Source of the DNA: Betaproteobacteria bacterium UBA5216
Lineage (GTDB): Bacteria > Pseudomonadota > Gammaproteobacteria > Burkholderiales > SG8-41
Length of the DNA stretch: 49,396 nt
Assembly: GCA_002412495.1 (NCBI GenBank)
Contig: DHVE01000115.1
Coordinates: 24,121-73,516, forward strand
Direction: 5' to 3'
A program made the position numbers and the translations under genes. The notes under the pieces were generated by a model. It was not told the DNA's origin. It saw nothing but the letters and a program-made list of their open reading frames with translations, and ran no database searches. Of the stretch, positions 1-8,413 are shown one piece after another. Each line of letters opens with the position of its first letter. The stretch's first letter is position 1.

Positions 1-28
1 GTTCATCTGCGTAGATCTGCGTCTAAGG
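1..28. repeat. Degenerate 10-bp-period intergenic repeat
   Basis: Two near-identical 10-mers, ATCTGCGTAG (5-14) and ATCTGCGTCT (15-24), sit directly upstream of the first gene. Similar short-period sequences occur at 11737-11766 and 34721-34864. I see no coding potential here. It may continue beyond the left edge of the window. Confidence 0.4.
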
Positions 29-45
29 TTTCGACCCTAAAGCCA

Positions 46-2229
46 ATGACACAACCACAAACCCCGGCATGGGCCAAAGGCCCGCATCGCGTGCTGCTGC
101 TCAACCTGCGCGAGGGCGACGAACCCAAGGTGGATGCCGAAGCACTGGTGGCCGGCGCAAAGGACTATCGCGCCACCGCGTTTTGTTTGAGCGGCGGCGG
201 CATCGTCGCGTTCTACCAGACCCAAATCGCAGGGCATCGCATCTCGAATGGATTGGGTGAACGTGATCTGCTGGCGGAAGTGATTCCGGTCGCGCACCGT
301 GAGGGCATGCGCGTGCTGGCGCGCATTGATCCGAGCTGCGCACCGAAGGAACTCGCGGCTGAACACCCCGAGTGGTTCACGCGCGACCGCAACGGCAATT
401 TCTGCGAAGTGAGCGAGCATTACGTCACCTGCCCCAATGCGGGTTATTACCGGGTGCGGATGGTCGAGGTGGTGCGTGAAATTTTGCAACGCTACGACGC
501 AGACGGCATCTGGAACAATCAAGGCAAATTCGCCGCGTGGGAAACCGGGCTGTGTTATTGCAACACCTGCCAGTCAATGTTCAAGGCTGCGTCGGGCCAT
601 GCGATACCGCAAACTGAAAATTGGGACGATCCCGTTTGGCGGCAATACAACGAATGGCGTTACCGGCGCATCGCCGACTGGGTGGCGCTGATGCATCGAG
701 AAATTCACGCGGTAAAACAAGACGCGGTGTTCATCGCCGCCGTGCAGTTGATGGAGTCGCTGGAAACCATACGCCCCGGCGGCTGGGACATCGATTACTG
801 GCTCGAACATCAGGATATTCCCACGTTTGAATGCCAGCGCCGCCACACCGCGCCGTTCTGGCCGGGCATACAGGCCAAGTATCTCGCCACGCTCGCCCCC
901 GATAAGCCGCGCTGGATGACCGCGAGTTATTTTTACCCCTGGTGGCGGCTCTACGCCGCGCCCGAAGCGGAGAACCGGCCGTGGATTGCGCAGCAGGTGG
1001 CGAACGGCGTGAGTCCGTGGTTGCATATCAACGGCGGCTATTCCGATTTGTTTGATCGCCGCGGCCTCGCGCCGATGAAAGAAGTGTTTCAGCGGCTCGA
1101 ACGCTGGGAACAATATCTCGACGGCGCGCAATCGCAGGCGCGCGTGGTGCTGGTGCTGTCGCGCTATACGCAGGACAACCATGGCCGCGACAAGCCGCAG
1201 GCGCGGTATCTCGACTTCATACGCGGGTGGTATCTTGCCTTGCAGGAGGCGCACATCCCGTTTGATGTGATTTCGGATAAATGGATTTCGCCAGAGCGGC
1301 TCGCGCGTTATGGCGTGGTTGTGATTTCCAATCTGGCCTGTGTGTCGGATGCCACAGTGGCCACGCTGGAACAGTTTACGCTAGCCGGCGGCGGTTTGAT
1401 CGCGGGCTTTGAAGCAGGTTTGTGTGACGCTGACGGCCAGCCGCGCGCGACACCCGCCTTTGATGCTCTGCTCGGCATCACGCGCACCGGAAAACGCGAG
1501 GGATTAAAATCGTCGTATGCCAAACTCGAATCACGCGATGACCCGTTGCTGGCGGGCATCGGCGACACCGATTTGATTCCGAACGAAGGTGCGTTGATCG
1601 AAGTGACCGCGCGCGCTGGACATGCCGTACCGCTCACGCTGATCCCGCCGGTGATCGCGCACGACGGCGCGACCATCAGCATTCCGGAATACAGCGCGAT
1701 ACGCGAAACCACCGATGTACCCGTGGTGACGCGCGGCGCGTACGGCTCAGGACGCGTCCTGTATATCGCCAACACGATGGAAGGCTTGTACTACCACTAT
1801 GGTTTTCCCGATCTGGGCCGCGTGCTGGCGAACGCCGTGCGCTGGGCGCTCGGCGCACCCATGGCGCTGGAAGTGGATGCACCCGATTACGTCGATGTCA
1901 CGCACATGGGCCAGATACGCCATGGGCACCAGGGGCACCAGGGGCACCAGGGGCACCATGGACACCATGGCGGCCGCGCGCTGGTGCATCTGATTAATCT
2001 GCCGCTCGACAAACCGCTCAATACGGGATGGCGTCATCCGGGACGCAATCTCGTGCCGGTGCGCGATATCGCCGTCCGATTGCGTCCGCCAGCGGGACAG
2101 CGAGTGAATTCCGTGCGGCTGGCGAGCAGCGAGACCGTGTTGCCAATGTCGATGAAGCACGGCGCCTGCGAAGTCACTGTCCCGCTACTTACCGATCACG
2201 AAATCGTCGTGTTTGAATGTTGTGCCTAA
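46..2229 (+). CDS. Glycoside-hydrolase-like protein with trimerisation domain
   Basis: A 727-residue protein. The N-terminal ~350 residues resemble the hypothetical glycosyl hydrolase 6 barrel: a phrase like HPEWFTRDRNGN near residue 110, then DADGIWNN followed by a CYCNTC cysteine motif around residues 150-180, as expected for that family. Residues ~365-610 resemble the beta-galactosidase trimerisation domain, a class-I-glutaminase-like fold (LVLSRYTQDN, then GGGLIAGFE). No signal peptide is visible, so it is probably cytoplasmic. Residues ~627-641 are a Gly-His-Gln tandem repeat. The start at ATG 46 has no strong ribosome site. A Bug receptor gene follows after 102 bp, which suggests uptake and use of an organic acid or sugar acid, but the substrate is unknown. 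Family assignment is from remembered motifs. Confidence 0.72.
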   Translation: MTQPQTPAWAKGPHRVLLLNLREGDEPKVDAEALVAGAKDYRATAFCLSGGGIVAFYQTQIAGHRISNGLGERDLLAEVIPVAHREGMRVLARIDPSCAPKELAAEHPEWFTRDRNGNFCEVSEHYVTCPNAGYYRVRMVEVVREILQRYDADGIWNNQGKFAAWETGLCYCNTCQSMFKAASGHAIPQTENWDDPVWRQYNEWRYRRIADWVALMHREIHAVKQDAVFIAAVQLMESLETIRPGGWDIDYWLEHQDIPTFECQRRHTAPFWPGIQAKYLATLAPDKPRWMTASYFYPWWRLYAAPEAENRPWIAQQVANGVSPWLHINGGYSDLFDRRGLAPMKEVFQRLERWEQYLDGAQSQARVVLVLSRYTQDNHGRDKPQARYLDFIRGWYLALQEAHIPFDVISDKWISPERLARYGVVVISNLACVSDATVATLEQFTLAGGGLIAGFEAGLCDADGQPRATPAFDALLGITRTGKREGLKSSYAKLESRDDPLLAGIGDTDLIPNEGALIEVTARAGHAVPLTLIPPVIAHDGATISIPEYSAIRETTDVPVVTRGAYGSGRVLYIANTMEGLYYHYGFPDLGRVLANAVRWALGAPMALEVDAPDYVDVTHMGQIRHGHQGHQGHQGHHGHHGGRALVHLINLPLDKPLNTGWRHPGRNLVPVRDIAVRLRPPAGQRVNSVRLASSETVLPMSMKHGACEVTVPLLTDHEIVVFECCA
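1924..1968 (+). repeat. 9-bp coding tandem repeat (Gly-His-Gln)
   Basis: Five consecutive 9-bp units: three GGGCACCAG, one GGGCACCAT and one GGACACCAT. They encode a histidine-rich stretch with His every third residue inside the 727-residue protein. The unit length is a multiple of three, so gain or loss of copies would keep the frame. Metal binding by the stretch is possible but is inference. Confidence 0.9.
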
Positions 2230-2267
2230 TCCGGACGAATATCTTTAACCGCAATAGTCGATCTGTC

Positions 2268-2287
2268 ATTTCCGCGAAAGCGGGAAT
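2268..2287. repeat. dRS3-like palindromic repeat (copy 1)
   Basis: A 20-bp inverted repeat of the form ATTCCC-N8-GGGAAT, here with one mismatch in the left arm (ATTTCC). It lies between the glycoside-hydrolase-like gene and the Bug gene and is preceded by GTC, as in the copies at 28861 and 28915. Confidence 0.7.
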
Positions 2288-2331
2288 TCATAATACTGCC
2301 CGGCATCAAACCATCGCACCAAGGAAAAACC

Positions 2332-3297
2332 ATGCATCGCTCAGCACTCGCCACACTACTCGCCGCCACCGTCATCCCCACGGTGCACGCCCAACAAACG
2401 CCCTATCCGACGAAAACCGTACGCCTCGTTGTGCCGCTGGTCGCCGGCGGTCCCACCGACATCCTCGCGCGTCTGATCGCGCAACCGCTGGGCGAGCGTC
2501 TCGGCCATTCGGTGGTGGTCGATAACCGGCCCGGCGCGGGCGGCAATATCGGCGCGGAAATGGTGGCCAAGTCACCGCCCGATGGACACACTTTGTTCAT
2601 GGGCACTTCAGGCCCGATGTCGATCAATATCAGTCTCTACCCGAAACTCGGCTACGATCCAGTGCGCGATTTCGCACCCATCATCCTGGCCGCCTCCGCA
2701 CCGTTTGCCGTGGTAGTGCATCCCGCGCTGCCGGCGAACAACATCAAACAGTTGATTGCGCTGGTAAAGGGCAAACCGAATCAACTGAACTACGGTGCGG
2801 TACCGGGCAACGCCGCACATCTTGCAACGGAGTTATTCAAGAGCATGGCCGGTCTCGACATGGTGTTCGTGCCGTACAAAGGCGCCGCGCCCGCCAACAC
2901 CGATCTGGTCGCGGGGCAGATACAGTTGTCGTTTGCGTCAACGCCGGGCGCGATGCCGCTGGTCAAGGGCGGACGCCTGAAAGCACTGGCGATTTCGAGC
3001 GCCAAGCGCATCGGCAAGCTGCCGGATCTGCCGACCATCGCCGAATCCGGCGTACCGGGTTATGAAGCGAGCGTGTGGTATGGCATTGCCGCGCCGGCAA
3101 AAACCGCGCCGGAAATCATCGCACGGCTATACAAGGAAAGCGCCGCGATTTTGCAGGATCGGGTAAGCCGCGAAAAAATGGATACCAATGATTTCGAGGC
3201 CACGGTGTTGAATCCGGAGCAATTCGGCGCGTTCATCCGCACGGAAATTGCGAAGTGGGGAAAGGTGGTCAAGTCCACGGGAGCGCGGGCGGAGTAA
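2332..3297 (+). CDS. TctC/Bug family periplasmic receptor
   Basis: A 321-residue tripartite tricarboxylate transporter receptor of normal family length. A signal peptide ends near residue 22 (VHAQ). It is followed by the family pattern Y-P-x-K-x-V-R-L-V-V-P, a G-G-P-T-D-I-L-A-R helix and VVDNRPGAGGNIGAE. The later VPYKGAAPA and PTIAESGVPGYE blocks are also typical. ATG 2332 follows AAGGA at a good distance. Such receptors bind carboxylates and hand them to TctAB-type transporters; no tctA or tctB gene is in the window. The ligand cannot be read from sequence. Confidence 0.93.
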   Translation: MHRSALATLLAATVIPTVHAQQTPYPTKTVRLVVPLVAGGPTDILARLIAQPLGERLGHSVVVDNRPGAGGNIGAEMVAKSPPDGHTLFMGTSGPMSINISLYPKLGYDPVRDFAPIILAASAPFAVVVHPALPANNIKQLIALVKGKPNQLNYGAVPGNAAHLATELFKSMAGLDMVFVPYKGAAPANTDLVAGQIQLSFASTPGAMPLVKGGRLKALAISSAKRIGKLPDLPTIAESGVPGYEASVWYGIAAPAKTAPEIIARLYKESAAILQDRVSREKMDTNDFEATVLNPEQFGAFIRTEIAKWGKVVKSTGARAE

Positions 3298-3331
3298 TTG
3301 CCCGCTCTGTCGTGGTCTATAGCAGGTCTGA

Positions 3332-3898
3332 TTACTTGAACGCCGTCCCATAGTTGTCGCGGTAGGTAAACTCCGGAATCGCCTTGCGCGTGCGTGGCTT
3401 CAAATCCTTGACGCGCACTTCTTCGGCCAAATCTTCCACGCGACCGCGATACCCCGCCGCCATCACCGCCACCGGCTTGGCATTGGCGGGAATATTGAAG
3501 CCCTTGCAAATCTTGTCGTAATCAAAACCTGCCATCGCGTGGATGGTCAGCCCCATGGCGTAGCCCTGCACCATCATGTTCTGCATCGCCATGCCCATGT
3601 CGAGCATGAAATTTTGCAGGCCGTTGCGTTCAGGTTGCTCTTCGGGCACGCCGATGATCACCATTTTCAGCGCGGCGGGCGGCGCCCATTGCTTGTTGCC
3701 CGCCGACAGCGCATCGTCAAAAATGCGTACCGCTTCGGGACTGGATGCAATCAGCACGCGCCACGGCTGCCGGTTGTTGGACGACGGCGCCCAGCGGAAG
3801 GCGTCGAGCAGTGCCTCCACCGTTTCGGCCTCCAGCGGCTTGTTGGAAAAATGGCGGTCGCTGCGGCGGTCGCGGATAACATCCAGTAATTTGCTCAT
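3332..3898 (-). CDS. Nitroreductase family FMN oxidoreductase
   Basis: A 188-residue protein of typical single-domain nitroreductase length. The N-terminal RDRRSDRHFS block and the A-P-S-S-N-N-R-Q-P-W segment near residue 38 are the usual FMN phosphate- and ring-binding elements. The C-terminal half contains a G-Y-R-G-R motif in the position of the second FMN contact. It is probably an NAD(P)H-dependent, homodimeric, cytoplasmic enzyme reducing nitroaromatics, quinones or enones. It is convergent with the Bug gene upstream and separated by 398 bp from the carboxylase gene, so it appears monocistronic. Substrate unknown. Confidence 0.88.
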   Translation of the reverse strand: MSKLLDVIRDRRSDRHFSNKPLEAETVEALLDAFRWAPSSNNRQPWRVLIASSPEAVRIFDDALSAGNKQWAPPAALKMVIIGVPEEQPERNGLQNFMLDMGMAMQNMMVQGYAMGLTIHAMAGFDYDKICKGFNIPANAKPVAVMAAGYRGRVEDLAEEVRVKDLKPRTRKAIPEFTYRDNYGTAFK

Positions 3899-4101
3899 GG
3901 GGTTCCCGGTGGTAGGTATAAAAAGTGCGATGGGGTAAGGGAAGTCGCGCTAAATCCGCGCGAAACCGGCATTTTGGGCAGTTTCGTGCGCTTGTCAACG
4001 TGCTGACCCGTTCGCGGGCCAAAATCCTCGTTGGCTCTATTTAACGCGAGATGTGATTTTCTTCACAGACAAGGCGCGCGGACGGGCGGATACTTCAACT
4101 C

Positions 4102-4170
4102 AGCAATCACCCCTCAACTCCTCCTTTGTTGATTGCTTTCACCGCGACGGGCTTTCCCGGCGCGGTTTTT
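4102..4170 (+). ncRNA. Candidate small RNA with anti-SD loop
   Basis: Two consecutive hairpins form a compact RNA-like unit. Hairpin 1 has perfect 8-bp arms, AGCAATCA (4102-4109) and TGATTGCT (4130-4137). They enclose a 20-nt C-rich loop containing CTCCTCCTTT, which matches the CCTCCTTT tail of 16S rRNA and is therefore complementary to Shine-Dalgarno sites. Hairpin 2 is an intrinsic terminator (4141-4170). The unit lies upstream of the carboxylase promoter, so it is unlikely to be merely that gene's leader. The 5' end and promoter are not identified. The layout resembles alpha- and betaproteobacterial sRNAs with CCUCC loops (CcsR/cuckoo type). It is a candidate only. Confidence 0.5.
4141..4170 (+). 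terminator. Intrinsic terminator
   Basis: An 11-bp GC-rich stem with one mismatch (4141-4151 against 4156-4166), a CTTT loop and a run of five T (4166-4170) directly after it. No protein-coding gene on the plus strand ends nearby, which points to a noncoding transcript. Confidence 0.8.
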
Positions 4171-4249
4171 CTTTGTGGGTTCTCCGCTCGTTCTTTGCAA
4201 TACGTGCCGCGCCGTGTTTCCATGGCGACCAAAATCGACAGCTTGAAAT

Positions 4250-4258
4250 TGTTATGAT
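4250..4258 (+). promoter_or_regulatory. Extended -10 promoter element
   Basis: TGT-TATGAT matches the extended -10 pattern TGn-TATAAT with one mismatch. It ends 38 bp before the carboxylase ATG and downstream of the terminator at 4141-4170. I see no good -35 hexamer, which is normal for extended -10 promoters. Confidence 0.45.
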
Positions 4259-4296
4259 GCCGGGCATTGTTTCAACACCGACGCCGGGAGCATCAC

Positions 4297-5832
4297 ATGC
4301 CGTTCGAAGCCTTGATCCGCGACTACGAAGCACGCACGCTGCGCGCGCTGGCCATGGGGGGCGCCGAGAAACTCGCGGCGCGCAAGGCCACCGGCGTGTT
4401 GAACGCGCGTGAACGCGTCGATCATCTGCTGGATAAAGGCAGCTTCATCGAATCGGGACTTTACGCCACGTCGGCGCGCGCGGAGGTGCGCCACAAGACG
4501 CCGGGCGACGGCAAGGTGGTGGGCTTTGGCCGCATTCAGGGCCGCGAAGTCGGCGTGATCTCGAATGATTTCACCGTGCTCGGCGCGTCCAGCGCGGTGA
4601 TCAATCAGAAAAAAGTAAAGCACGTGAAGAACGTCGCCACCAAACGGGGTTTTCCGATGGTGTTTCTCGGCGAGACCAGCGGCGCGCGCATGCCCGATCG
4701 CATGGGCGCGACGGGACGCTCGATCGTCGGTCAGGACGGCGCGGAATATCAGCGCCTGCGCAAATCGCCGTGGGCTTCGGCGCTGCTGGGCAGTTGCTTC
4801 GGACACTCGGCGTGGTATGCGAGCCTGTCGGATTTCACGGTGATGCGCAAGGGCGCGGTAATGGCGGTGGCGAGCCACCGTGTCGCGGAAAAAGCCATCG
4901 GCCGGCCCATCACGCCCGAAGAACTCGGCGGCTGGCGCATGCATACGCGCACCTCGGGTCTGGTGGATGTCGCGGTGGATACCGACGAACAGGCGCTCGA
5001 TGCGATCAAAACATTTTTGTCGTATCTGCCGAGCCATTGCAACGAAGCGCCGCCGGTGGCGCCAGTCCCCGAGGGTTCTGACGATGCCATGCAGCGCGTG
5101 CTCGACATCATGCCGGAGGGGCGTTCGCAGGTGTACGACGTGCGAAAGATCATCGACGCCATTGCCGACAAGGGCTCGCGCTTTGATCTCAAGCCTGATT
5201 TTGGCAAATCCGTGGTCACCGCGTTAACGCGCATCAACGGTCACACCACCGGCGTCATCGCCAATAACCCGCTGTTCAAGGGCGGTGCGCTCGATGTTGA
5301 TGCCTGCGCCAAGGTGACGAGTTTTCTGGTGTTGTGCGATTCGTTCAACATTCCCATCGTGTTTCTGGTCGATGTGCCGGGCTTTCTGATCGGGCTGGAA
5401 GGCGAGCAACGCGGCGCGCCCGGACGCATCATCAATTGGGTCAACGCGTTGTCGCTGGTAACGGTGCCGAAAATTTCCATCATCCTGCGCAAAAGTTACG
5501 GCAAGGCGTATCTCAACATGGGCGGCGGCAAAAATTCCGATGAAGTCGCTTGCTGGCCGACGGCGGACCTGGGTTTTGTCGACCCATCGGTCGGCGTGAA
5601 TATTCTGCATGGCCTCAAACAGGAAGACGATCCCGAACGCTTCAAAAAACTCGCCGCCGAAATCGAGCAGGACAACTCGGTGTGGGGACTCGCCGCGTTA
5701 TACGAAACGCAATCGGTGATCGATCCGCGCGACACGCGCGACTATTTGATCCGCACGCTGGAGGTCCACCGCCTGCGCCTGACGGGCGGTGTCGGCGACC
5801 ATCTGATCAGCAACTGGCCGACGACATTTTGA
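4297..5832 (+). CDS. Acyl-CoA carboxylase, carboxyltransferase (beta) subunit
   Basis: A 511-residue carboxyltransferase of the propionyl-/methylcrotonyl-CoA carboxylase beta type, transferring CO2 from carboxybiotin to an acyl-CoA. Two crotonase-like halves are visible. The first has GETSGARM near residue 125, part of the acyl-CoA oxyanion region. The second has VDVPGFLIGLEGE near residue 358 and LNMGGGKNSDE near residue 407, as in biotin-side loops. ATG 4297 is chosen because GGGAG lies 6 bp upstream; a TTG at 4267 has no ribosome site. No biotin carboxylase or biotin carrier gene is adjacent, so the partner must be encoded elsewhere. The acyl substrate is not predictable here. Confidence 0.88.
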   Translation: MPFEALIRDYEARTLRALAMGGAEKLAARKATGVLNARERVDHLLDKGSFIESGLYATSARAEVRHKTPGDGKVVGFGRIQGREVGVISNDFTVLGASSAVINQKKVKHVKNVATKRGFPMVFLGETSGARMPDRMGATGRSIVGQDGAEYQRLRKSPWASALLGSCFGHSAWYASLSDFTVMRKGAVMAVASHRVAEKAIGRPITPEELGGWRMHTRTSGLVDVAVDTDEQALDAIKTFLSYLPSHCNEAPPVAPVPEGSDDAMQRVLDIMPEGRSQVYDVRKIIDAIADKGSRFDLKPDFGKSVVTALTRINGHTTGVIANNPLFKGGALDVDACAKVTSFLVLCDSFNIPIVFLVDVPGFLIGLEGEQRGAPGRIINWVNALSLVTVPKISIILRKSYGKAYLNMGGGKNSDEVACWPTADLGFVDPSVGVNILHGLKQEDDPERFKKLAAEIEQDNSVWGLAALYETQSVIDPRDTRDYLIRTLEVHRLRLTGGVGDHLISNWPTTF

Positions 5833-5866
5833 TGTAAATATTTGTTTTTATTGATATTTTAGGCAT

Positions 5867-7252
5867 TCAGAACGACTTCCAGTTGCCGTCGTCGGAATTT
5901 GTCACCGGCGCGGGCGCGGCCAGCCGCTGTGCGGATTCGGGCAGCGCCGCACTGCGCGGCTTGATGGCCGATTGCGTCGCGGTGGCTCCTGCCGCGCGCG
6001 CGTCGTTACGATCCATGCGTTCAATCCGATGCGCGCGCGCGGTTTCGTCGCGATCCTTCAGCACCATTTTGCCGAGATTAAACGCGCCCAAGGCTTGCAT
6101 CAGTTCGCGTGATTGCGCGGTCATGGTCTCCGCCGTGGCCGACACCTGTTCGACCAGCGCCGCGTTTTGCTGTGTCGTCTGATCCATTTGCAGCACCGCC
6201 GCGTTGACCTGATCGATGCCGGACGCCTGCTCACGCGAGGCGCTGCTGATCTGGTTTACCACGTCACGCACCCGCGCCACCGAGCCGACGATTTCATTCA
6301 TGGTGCTGCCGGCGTTTTGCACCTGCTTCGCACCCGTGCTGATTTTCAGCACCGAATCGCCGATCAGCGCCTTTATTTCCTTGGCGGCATCGGCGCTGCG
6401 TTGCGCGAGGCTGCGCACCTCCGAGGCCACCACGGCGAATCCGCGTCCCTGCTCGCCGGCGCGCGCGGCCTCCACCGCGGCATTGAGCGCCAGAATATTG
6501 GTTTGAAACGCGATGCCGTCGATGACGCCGATGATGTCCGCGATTTTTTTCGAGGCATCCGAAATGCCGTTCATGGTTTGCACCGCGTCGGCAACCATGC
6601 GCCCGCCTTCGGTGGCAATTTCAGCCGCGCCGGCGGCAAGCGCCTTGGCCTGGTTCGCGTTTTCGGCATTGGCCTTGACCGAAGCCGTGAATTCTTCCAT
6701 CGAGGCCGCGGTTTGTTCCAGCGTGGAAGCCTGCGACTCGGTGCGCGCCGACAGCGACGCATTGCCGCGCGCGATTTCGTCGGTGCCGTTCTGCACCGAT
6801 TGCGCCTTGTCGCGCACGCCTTCCACCAACCCGCGTAATCGCAACACGGTATTTTGCAGCGACAGCAACAACTGGCCGAGTTCGCCGCCGTGATGATTGA
6901 CGTCGATCTGCTGCGTGAGATCACCCCGCGCAATGCCCTCGGACACCGACACTGCGCGATTGATCGGACGCGTGATCATGCGTCCGACGCGCCATGAAAA
7001 AAATACCGCCACCAGGGCGGCCAAAATTCCCGTAATGAGAATGGCGGCGCGCAGTGTTTCATACAGTTGCGTGCTGGCGGCGGCCATGCCCGCCGCCTTT
7101 GCCTGCTGGCTCAGTTGTTCATTAATGTGATGCAGCTCACCCAGCCCATACAGCGCCACCACCGTGAGCACCAACATCAGCACCAACACAACGCCAAAGC
7201 CGGTTGCCAGTCGCTGCGCGACCCGCATGCGACGCAGAATTCGGATTATCAC
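5867..7252 (-). CDS. Methyl-accepting chemotaxis protein, minimal sensor domain
   Basis: A 461-residue chemoreceptor. Membrane segments lie at ~18-37 and ~69-87, so the periplasmic loop is only ~30 residues instead of the usual ~150. A HAMP domain (~88-141) and a full signalling domain follow, with the highly conserved hairpin tip (IAFQTNILALNAAVEAARAG and the GFAVVA segment). The last five residues are NWKSF, close to the NWETF tail that docks CheR and CheB. The start is GTG 7252, preceded by GGGGAG nine bases upstream; ATG 7228 is an alternative. No che genes are nearby. The ligand-binding bundle seems to have been deleted, so it may sense cytoplasmic or membrane signals. Confidence 0.9.
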   Translation of the reverse strand: MIIRILRRMRVAQRLATGFGVVLVLMLVLTVVALYGLGELHHINEQLSQQAKAAGMAAASTQLYETLRAAILITGILAALVAVFFSWRVGRMITRPINRAVSVSEGIARGDLTQQIDVNHHGGELGQLLLSLQNTVLRLRGLVEGVRDKAQSVQNGTDEIARGNASLSARTESQASTLEQTAASMEEFTASVKANAENANQAKALAAGAAEIATEGGRMVADAVQTMNGISDASKKIADIIGVIDGIAFQTNILALNAAVEAARAGEQGRGFAVVASEVRSLAQRSADAAKEIKALIGDSVLKISTGAKQVQNAGSTMNEIVGSVARVRDVVNQISSASREQASGIDQVNAAVLQMDQTTQQNAALVEQVSATAETMTAQSRELMQALGAFNLGKMVLKDRDETARAHRIERMDRNDARAAGATATQSAIKPRSAALPESAQRLAAPAPVTNSDDGNWKSF

Positions 7253-7384
7253 GTGTTTGTCTCCCCGGAGTTACACACGACTTTTGTGGGCTCGACCCGG
7301 CCTGGACAAAGCCTGACTCGGACACCAAGACAATGGCAGATGCCGCGCCCAGGGTCAACCGGCGGCACGGCTACGCACCGGGTG

Positions 7385-7428
7385 GGGCTTCATTGTATTC
7401 GCCCAGGTGTCGCGCTACGATGAAGCCC
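7385..7428. repeat. Inverted repeat upstream of PEP-mutase-family gene
   Basis: Perfect 9-bp arms, GGGCTTCAT (7385-7393) and ATGAAGCCC (7420-7428), separated by 26 bp. The repeat ends 48 bp before the start of the next gene. It could be a regulator half-site pair or a leader hairpin. Confidence 0.45.
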
Positions 7429-7476
7429 GCAACGCTTCTACTTCCCTTCCCCCTTCCCCATCAACACGAGACCGCC

Positions 7477-8367
7477 ATGGACAAGGTAACTACCCGGCTG
7501 AAAAAACTGATCAACGGCAGCGAACTGGTGATTCAACCCGGCATTTTCGACGGCTATAGCGCGCGCCTGGTGCAACAGGCGGGATTCCCCTCCGGTTTCA
7601 TTTCCGGCGCGGGCATTGCGGAGGCCTTGCTCGGCCAACCCGACATCGGCCTGATGGGATTTGAACTGAACCTGAACACCGTGCGCATGCTGGCGGCGTG
7701 TGTGGACATTCCACTGCTGGCCGACGCGGACACCGGCTACGGCAACGCCATCAACGTGTTTCATCTGGTGCGCGCGTTCGAGCAGGCCGGGCTCGCCGGC
7801 GTGATGATCGAAGACCAATCGTGGCCCAAGCGGTGCGGGCACATGGCCGGCAAGGCGGTAATCTCCGCCGAGGAAATGGTGGAAAAAATTCATGGCGCCG
7901 TGGCGGCACGGCGCGACACGGATTTTGTCATCAAATCGCGCACCGATTCGCTCGCCACGCACGGCATCGCCGAAGTGGTGCGGCGGCTGAATCTGTATGC
8001 CGAGGCCGGCGCGGATTTGCTGTTTGCCGATGCGCTGTTGTCGGAGCAGGACATCGCCACCGTGATCAAGAACGTGTCGAAACCGCTGTGCGTCAACATG
8101 GGCTTCGGCATCCGCCGCCGTGCCACCACGCCACTGATATCGCCGGCGCGCCTCGCCGAACTGGGCGTGCGCGTGGTGATTTATCCGCGGCTGCTCACGT
8201 CCTGCGCCATCAAGGGCATGCAGAACGGGCTGGATGCCTTGCAGCAAGCCATGCGCAGCAAAGAACCCATCGAGCGGCCCGAACTGTTGCTGTCATTCGA
8301 GGAGCTCAACACGGTGGTGGGCTTTGATGAATTCCAGGCGCTGGAGCGCCAACTGGTGCACCGATAA
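7477..8367 (+). CDS. Isocitrate lyase / PEP mutase superfamily enzyme
   Basis: A 296-residue single-domain member of the isocitrate lyase/PEP mutase superfamily. The Mg-binding DADTGYGN loop is at residues 83-90 and the flexible gating loop P-K-R-C-G-H at 117-122, with Cys120 in the catalytic position used by lyases. This favours a C-C lyase or oxaloacetate-decarboxylase-like enzyme (2-methylisocitrate, dimethylmalate or oxaloacetate) over a phosphonate mutase. ATG 7477 is chosen from family N-termini; the frame is open further upstream, but that sequence does not look like the family. A Bug receptor gene starts 46 bp downstream with its own strong ribosome site, so the two are probably co-transcribed. 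Confidence 0.85.
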   Translation: MDKVTTRLKKLINGSELVIQPGIFDGYSARLVQQAGFPSGFISGAGIAEALLGQPDIGLMGFELNLNTVRMLAACVDIPLLADADTGYGNAINVFHLVRAFEQAGLAGVMIEDQSWPKRCGHMAGKAVISAEEMVEKIHGAVAARRDTDFVIKSRTDSLATHGIAEVVRRLNLYAEAGADLLFADALLSEQDIATVIKNVSKPLCVNMGFGIRRRATTPLISPARLAELGVRVVIYPRLLTSCAIKGMQNGLDALQQAMRSKEPIERPELLLSFEELNTVVGFDEFQALERQLVHR

Positions 8368-8413
8368 CGCCCGCGCCGCCCCGTCCACGCGAAACATCAG
8401 GGAGGATCATTCG

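Larger units (their letters stand above)
3899..4296. other. 398-bp intergenic region with sRNA candidate
   Basis: This is the divergent spacer between the nitroreductase gene and the carboxylase gene. It holds a CGAAAC/GTTTCG inverted repeat (3961-3966 with 3981-3986), about 65 bp upstream of the nitroreductase start. It also holds a candidate small RNA ending in a strong terminator (4102-4170) and an extended -10 element in front of the carboxylase gene (4250-4258). No convincing protein-coding frame is present. Confidence 0.6.

Noticed and set aside
574..1254. A 226-codon open frame antisense to the first gene
   Set aside because: No motif or ribosome site, and the sense strand has family blocks over the same interval.
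1924..1968. CRISPR-like array
   Set aside because: The units are 9 bp with no spacers and lie in frame inside a coding gene.
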